A stretch of DNA of 10,621 nt from Terriglobia bacterium (GTDB lineage Bacteria > Acidobacteriota > Terriglobia > UBA7540), in NCBI GenBank assembly GCA_030040455.1, contig JASHTR010000088.1, positions 1 through 10,621 of the forward strand, read 5' to 3'. A program made the position numbers and the translations under genes. The notes beneath the pieces were generated by a model. That model was not told the DNA's origin. It saw only the letters and a list, made by a program, of their open reading frames with translations, and ran no database searches. This document shows, piece by piece, positions 6,608 through 10,621 of this stretch. Within the stretch, counting starts at the first letter, position 1. Every line of letters starts with the position of its first letter.

Positions 6608-8368
6608 CTATTTTAGTTTGTTATAGACTGCCTTGCCGCCCAGGATGGTGCATAAAGCCTCGATATCCTTGATTTGGTCGACTGGGCAGGAAAGGTAATT
6701 CCTTGAAATCACCACCATGTCCGCCAGCTTGCCGGGTGAAATGGACCCCTTCTCTTTGTCTTCGAAACAAAGATAAGCGCCGTTCAGCGTGTACATCTTC
6801 AGCGCTTCCTGGCGCGTGAGACGTTGCGCGGGATTCAGCACCGTTCCATCTATGGTCTTCCGCGTAATGGCAATCCACATCCCGAGAAAAGGGTCGTAGG
6901 GATTCGTGGACGTTTTGGGATCGAACCCGATCATGTGATCGGAGCCGCCGGCAACGACGATGCCCGCATCAAACAAAGACCGCAGTGGGAGAAAGTTGGC
7001 CATTCGCGCGGGCCCAAGCACATTTTTGATCGCCGGCCCGTCCAGGTAGAGCCAAGCCGGTTGGCAATCAAACGAAACTCCCAGCCTCCGGGCAAGCTCG
7101 ATCGCGTGCGGGTCCGGGAAATCGCCATGGGTCACATTAAACCGCAGGTCGCGGACGGGCTTTCCTGTATTGGCCACCTCGTAGGCCTTCAGGAGAAGGT
7201 CTGTTGCACCACCTCCGGTAGTATGCGCGGTCATCTGCCAACCAAGCTGATCCGCAGTTTTCGCCATAGCGACCAAGTTCGCTTCCGGGACTTGCAGGAT
7301 ACCGCGGAATGACGGATCCTCGAAGCCATACATTTCCGTCCTTGTTCCATACGGCTTCCTCAGATAGGCGGTTCCAATGGTAATTCCGCCATCCACAAAC
7401 GTTTTGAGTGATCCGACGCGGTAGAGGTCGTCGCCCCAGCCCGTCACAAAGGGGATCTGCAGGATCTGTTTTCGAACCTGTTCCGGCGTCCCCTGGGCGC
7501 TGATGATGTAAGTCACGTAACTCCTGACAGTGAGCTGTCCCCTATGCTCAAGCTCCTCGTAAGTGCGAAATCCTGCTGGCCCCTCAGCCCGGTCAATGAT
7601 GCTCGTAATGCCCACAGCATTGTAGTGGTGTTCCATTGCTCGAAGAGCCCAGAGGCGGTCTCGGGCGGTGACGGGCGGCCCAGCCATGAGTCGTGCCAGC
7701 AATTCGCGGGTGCCGAGAATGAGGCCGGTGGGGTAGCCCTGAGCGTCCTCAATGATTCTTCCATTCGGCGGCTGAGGTGTATCGCGGGAGATACCAGCCT
7801 CCTTCAGAGCGACCGAGCTCAACACCGAAGCATAGCCGTTATCCACCACCACCGCGCGCCCGGGGGCGGCCGCGTCAAGCTCCGCGCGGGTGGGATAGCG
7901 CCGTTCCTTGAGGCGCGTCACAAGGACGTGGGGGACTCGGATTACTTCACCGGCAGGTAAGCTGGCGGCTTCATGGCGGATGAAAGCCTGAATCTCCGGG
8001 ATCGTGTGCAAGGGTGGAATCAGGCCGTGCTCTTCGGCGAGGGCCGCCGCGATCGGATGGCAATGGCTATCTATGAGTCCGGGCAGGACACATCTCCTCT
8101 GCAGATTGATCTTGACCGTTGAGGGACCTGCCGTGCGGAGCACGGCGGCATCGGAACCGACGCTGACAAACCGGTCGCCCCGGATCGCAACCGCCTGGGC
8201 TATCGGATGCGCCTTCCACATCGTGACAACCACGCCATTGTAATAGATCGTATCCGGCGCCTGCTGGGCAAGCGCGGGGATGACCGCTAAGAGAAGGCAA
8301 GCGGCGATGACGCACTGCAACGCGCCGCCCGGTCCGAACTGAAACGACCGACTTACAAGTCTCATCAT
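6608..8368 (-). CDS. Secreted YtcJ-type amidohydrolase (Amidohydrolase_3 family)
   Basis: The 586-residue enzyme belongs to the metal-dependent amidohydrolase superfamily, which hydrolyses amide or related bonds in a TIM barrel flanked by a small beta domain. A signal peptide covers residues 1-34 (hydrophobic 17-33, cleavage after ALA). The metal motif SHCH is at 101-104. LKTFVDGG is at 321-328, His382 lies in MTAHTTGGG, His414 in VTHGDF, and the barrel-end Asp477 in GGSDH. The C-terminal GSISPGKLADMVV (541-553) is the usual ending beta domain. Usual YtcJ proteins have GD where this one has GGG after His382. All metal ligands remain, so it should be active. The substrate cannot be told. A GGGAG site lies 4 nt from ATG 8368 and 7 nt from the adjacent ATG 8365; either may be used. 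It follows the Tat-exported isomerase gene by 181 bp and may be co-transcribed with it. Confidence 0.92.
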   Translation of the reverse strand: MMRLVSRSFQFGPGGALQCVIAACLLLAVIPALAQQAPDTIYYNGVVVTMWKAHPIAQAVAIRGDRFVSVGSDAAVLRTAGPSTVKINLQRRCVLPGLIDSHCHPIAAALAEEHGLIPPLHTIPEIQAFIRHEAASLPAGEVIRVPHVLVTRLKERRYPTRAELDAAAPGRAVVVDNGYASVLSSVALKEAGISRDTPQPPNGRIIEDAQGYPTGLILGTRELLARLMAGPPVTARDRLWALRAMEHHYNAVGITSIIDRAEGPAGFRTYEELEHRGQLTVRSYVTYIISAQGTPEQVRKQILQIPFVTGWGDDLYRVGSLKTFVDGGITIGTAYLRKPYGTRTEMYGFEDPSFRGILQVPEANLVAMAKTADQLGWQMTAHTTGGGATDLLLKAYEVANTGKPVRDLRFNVTHGDFPDPHAIELARRLGVSFDCQPAWLYLDGPAIKNVLGPARMANFLPLRSLFDAGIVVAGGSDHMIGFDPKTSTNPYDPFLGMWIAITRKTIDGTVLNPAQRLTRQEALKMYTLNGAYLCFEDKEKGSISPGKLADMVVISRNYLSCPVDQIKDIEALCTILGGKAVYNKLK

Positions 8369-8549
8369 GATACTCCCGTTTCGAAATTCAGAATTTTTAG
8401 GTTGCGCTCGGCATGCGAGGACTGATTGAGGATTTTTATTCCGGCCAGGGCGCGCTGACCAACAAAATGATCGGGCTGTAGAAGTTGGATGACGTTAGCG
8501 TTTCTCCCGGCGTACTCAGGCTACAGATGTGCTACTTCGCGACGAGCGC

Positions 8550-9479
8550 TTACGCCAGGTACTTCAGGCTTTCTTTAACCAGGCGCTCGGTCCCAGCGAA
8601 TGGGCCTTCGCCCCCGCTCTCGCATTCCATGGAGAAATACCCGCGATACCCACTAGCCTTGGCGATAGCAAAGATCTTGCCGACGTCAATCTTGTATACC
8701 GTACCGTTGCGGCCGGTCACCTGATCCTTGACGTGGGACATGTTGAAGGCGTGTTTGAACATCTGGGTCAAGCCCCTTTGGTTGAAGGCGGCGCCCCCAG
8801 GATGGCGGATGGAATTGCCGAAGTCGGGCAAGGCGCGAAGGTAGGGGTTGCGGACCATTCCGATGACCTTGACGATGAAGAAGGGATTCTCATCAATAAT
8901 GTTATCGTTCTCCAGATTGACGACGATATTTTTCTTGGCGCCGTATTCCGCTAGGCGGCCAAGGCTTCGCGCCGCACGCTCGGCATCCGGCGCAACACGA
9001 GGAGAACCCTCGAGGTGTTGGCGGACGCTAGGTGATCCGAGGGCCTCTGCAACATCGATCCACTTGTGGCTGTTCGCCACCGCCGCCTGCACCTTTGCAG
9101 GGTCCGGATCCCAGAATTGTCCCCCTCCGAGCCCCAAACCCACCAGGTGCGACCCGGCCTGGGCCACCGACTTGCGGAATCGCTCCAGGTAGGCTGGATC
9201 GGTCGACTCAAAGTGATAGACGACGGGGTTGATGTTATAAATGCCAAAGCGCTTCACGGCCATCGCTGCGAAGTCCGTGAGCTTGATCTTATCCGGGCCC
9301 TGGTTGTGCGAGGTCGCGATGTACGCGCGAAAAGGATAAGAGGTCAGCGCCAGGCGGCTGCGCGGAGCGGTGGGAAAGTCGAGGTGCGGCTGCCGGGCCA
9401 GCAATACCGCGGCATTGCCCGCCACCACCGCCCCCAGCCCGGCGGCTGAGGCAAGAAATTTCCGGCGTGATAATTCCAT
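8550..9479 (-). CDS. Tat-exported sugar phosphate isomerase/epimerase-like protein
   Basis: The 309-residue product has a twin-arginine signal (SRRKFL at 4-9, then an alanine-rich hydrophobic stretch to about 28), so it is folded, probably with its metal, before export. The rest fits a xylose-isomerase-like TIM barrel (AP_endonuc_2 type). LALTSYPFRA (43-52) is the first strand, and likely metal ligands are Glu190 (VNLEND), Asp219 (LPDFGN), His249 (MSHVKD) and Glu285 (FSMECES). Family members isomerise or epimerise sugars or act on related polyols; the true substrate is unknown. The start at 9479 is set by AGGAGG 7 nt upstream and by the Tat motif falling right at the N-terminus; a longer frame from 9539 would bury both. 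It has its own strong promoter and a structured leader. The amidohydrolase gene follows on the same strand. Confidence 0.9.
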   Translation of the reverse strand: MELSRRKFLASAAGLGAVVAGNAAVLLARQPHLDFPTAPRSRLALTSYPFRAYIATSHNQGPDKIKLTDFAAMAVKRFGIYNINPVVYHFESTDPAYLERFRKSVAQAGSHLVGLGLGGGQFWDPDPAKVQAAVANSHKWIDVAEALGSPSVRQHLEGSPRVAPDAERAARSLGRLAEYGAKKNIVVNLENDNIIDENPFFIVKVIGMVRNPYLRALPDFGNSIRHPGGAAFNQRGLTQMFKHAFNMSHVKDQVTGRNGTVYKIDVGKIFAIAKASGYRGYFSMECESGGEGPFAGTERLVKESLKYLA

Positions 9480-9486
9480 AGCTAGT

Positions 9487-9492
9487 CCTCCT
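9487..9492 (-). promoter_or_regulatory. Strong ribosome binding site of the Tat-exported isomerase gene
   Basis: AGGAGG on the minus strand lies 7 nt before ATG 9479-9477. This is close to the ideal sequence and spacing, and it decides the start against the longer open frame. Confidence 0.8.
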
Positions 9493-9509
9493 CGGTCTGC
9501 CTTCGCTAA

Positions 9510-9531
9510 CAGCGTCTCGACAGCGACGCTG
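9510..9531 (-). promoter_or_regulatory. Stem-loop in the 5' leader of the isomerase gene
   Basis: CAGCGTC (9510-9516) and GACGCTG (9525-9531) form a perfect 7-bp GC-rich stem with an 8-base loop. If transcription starts near 9537, the hairpin is at the very 5' end of the mRNA, about 18 bases before the ribosome binding site. It could protect the transcript from decay or bind a regulator. No T run follows, so it is not a standard terminator. Confidence 0.45.
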
Positions 9532-9543
9532 CGGCCCACACAG

Positions 9544-9571
9544 AGTATAGTGTTCCCAATCCCAACGTCAA
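9544..9571 (-). promoter_or_regulatory. Sigma-70-type promoter for the isomerase gene
   Basis: On the minus strand TTGACG (9571-9566) is followed after 16 bases by TATACT (9549-9544), each a 5 of 6 match to the housekeeping consensus. Transcription should begin near 9537, giving a leader of about 57 nt to ATG 9479. This is the best promoter in the window and suggests that the isomerase gene, perhaps with the following amidohydrolase gene, is a transcription unit separate from the Amidohydrolase_2 gene. Confidence 0.7.
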
Positions 9572-9803
9572 GAATTGAAGATGACTTTTATCAAGCCTAT
9601 TTAGAAATGTCCCCGATCCGTCGATAATGCGAGAAAACGGGTAGTCATGGGCTTAGGCATAAAGCGGCGCTGCGCTACTTTATGCACTACTCTTTATTCT
9701 TATTACAAGTCGCTGCTGCCCACCTCGGAAGGGGACGGCGTCGATACGCTTGAAGCGCGCCCCCATATATTGCACGCTCCCGCCGGTGCGATACAAAGAG
9801 CGA
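9572..9803. other. Non-coding spacer between the Amidohydrolase_2 gene and the isomerase promoter
   Basis: I find no credible gene in this stretch on either strand. Its most distinct content is the 29-bp inverted repeat at 9657-9685, followed on the plus strand by a T-rich run (about 9686-9705). The rest shows nothing that I recognise. Confidence 0.5.
9657..9685. repeat. 29-bp inverted repeat with 8-bp perfect arms
   Basis: GCATAAAG (9657-9664) pairs perfectly with CTTTATGC (9678-9685). Inside, after a 2-base mismatch on each side, GCG pairs with CGC around a CTG loop. It lies about 120 bp past the stop of the Amidohydrolase_2 gene. On the plus strand it is followed by T-rich sequence, but no plus-strand gene ends here; on the minus strand no T run follows. 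It could be a bidirectional terminator-like hairpin, an operator, or a small dispersed repeat. Confidence 0.55.
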
Positions 9804-10621
9804 CTATTGAGAGTGCTGAAGGATTCGCCAAATGGTGCCACTGAAAATCATCGCTTGTGCCTCCTTGGGAACACCGCAAGCATCCAGCATTTTGTGGTAG
9901 CGGGCCCGCGCGCGGTCGAACTCGGCCAAGCCGCCCCGGAATGTATCCGAGCCGAAAACTAGCTTTTCAAATGCACTGACGCCCGATTGGGGGGTGTGGG
10001 GACTCACGACGCCCGTCCACCAGAAGATGGATTTGAAGAACGTGTAGTCATTCGCTTTTTTAATCAGGGATGATCCGGAGAGATCGAAGTAAAGATTGGG
10101 GCTCCAACGGCCAATCTCGGCCGCTTCGGCATAGTCGGGGTTGCCCATGTGAGCGCCGATCACCGTGACCTGGGGGAATTCCCTTGCGATAAGGTCCAGG
10201 CGTGTGACGCGGTTGCGGTCAAAGCTGACGTCCTCGGGGATCTGAGGAGTGTCGCGGGCTACGATTCCGGTGTGGAAGAGCAGGATCATGTGGTATTTTT
10301 CAGCCCGCTGGTAGATGGCGGTCGTCATAATTGTGGAGCGCGGAGGACATCTCTCCCAGCCCGCGAAAGCCCGCCGCGTGAAAGCGGTCAACCTGCTCGA
10401 CCACATCCGGCGCGTCGAGTTTGATAGCTCCAAACCCGATCAGACGGTTGGGATGCTGCTGGATCGCGGCGCGCGCCGGTTGTAAGTCACGCGGCGGGGT
10501 GAGCAGAAAGGCCATTCCATCCACTGAATCCAGCTTGGCCACCAGCTTGGGAAGAAAAGCCGCGGTACTGTAATGTACGTGAACGTCAATAATTTTAGGC
10601 TGCTGCTGCGCCGGCAAAACC
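9804..10621 (-). pseudogene. Amidohydrolase_2 family metal hydrolase, 5'-partial and frameshifted
   Basis: The gene enters from the right edge, so its start and probably its signal peptide (the visible part begins VLPAQQQ) are missing. The first frame (to a TGA at 10302-10300) carries IIDVHVHY, the metal-binding HxH of the amidohydrolase_2 TIM barrel, and ends DDRHLPAG. The following frame supplies the rest: AIYQRAEKYHMILLFHTG (His at 10274-10272), GAHMGN (His at 10151-10149) and VFGSDTF (Asp at 9947-9945). Skipping one base at about 10317 joins them as NYDDR-IYQRAEKY, a smooth family-like sequence. All metal ligands are present, so only one frameshift separates this from a normal enzyme. It may be a recent pseudogene, a sequencing or assembly error, or less likely recoding. 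Family members hydrolyse or decarboxylate small ring or amide compounds; the substrate is unknown. Confidence 0.85.

Noticed and set aside
8369..8549. Separate promoter for the secreted amidohydrolase gene
   Set aside because: Only weak TTGGTC and TAAAAA-like boxes 18 bases apart were found; not strong enough to list as a feature.
9480..9539. Longer start for the isomerase gene
   Set aside because: It would bury the Tat motif and the AGGAGG site, and it would start almost at the predicted transcript start.

Overview
The window reads as a moderately GC-rich bacterial chromosome segment, most likely from Acidobacteriota. That is an inference from gene content: a giant secreted cytochrome c with HEAT repeats, secreted YtcJ-type and Amidohydrolase_2 enzymes, a Tat-exported sugar-phosphate-isomerase-like protein, and ccm genes. 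No rRNA marker is present to prove it. Every convincing intact gene is on the minus strand, so transcription runs from the right edge to the left. No tRNA, rRNA, CRISPR array, insertion sequence or phage gene was seen.

Left part (1-1607), read right to left: ccmB, ccmC and a small ccmD-like gene, packed with 1-nt and 6-nt gaps. They encode membrane parts of the System I cytochrome c maturation pathway, which moves and presents heme for attachment to CxxCH motifs outside the cytoplasm. The usual ATPase gene ccmA is not directly upstream of ccmB. A 226-bp spacer is there instead, holding a doubtful short plus-strand ORF.

Centre (1834-6144): one gene of about 1436 residues for an exported protein. 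It has an N-terminal signal or anchor, a beta-rich region, a CxxCH site, an alpha/alpha-toroid region, long HEAT-repeat arrays, and a C-terminal planctomycete-type cytochrome c domain with a second CxxCH. It needs cytochrome c maturation, which fits its position beside ccmBCD. Its start is fixed by a strong ribosome binding site, and a TATAAT -10 box and an inverted repeat lie upstream. The 450-bp gap beyond it (6157-6607) holds the broken remnant of a plus-strand STAS-domain gene.

Right part (6608-10621): three predicted exported TIM-barrel hydrolases or isomerases in the same direction. They are a secreted amidohydrolase of the YtcJ/Amidohydrolase_3 type, a Tat-exported xylose-isomerase-like protein with a clear sigma-70-type promoter and a 5' leader hairpin, and an Amidohydrolase_2 gene cut by the window edge and split by a frameshift near 10317. 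Together they look like a periplasmic degradation set for an unknown compound. The main points for follow-up are the giant cytochrome architecture, the missing ccmA, the STAS relic, the frameshifted hydrolase, and two neat inverted repeats in spacers.
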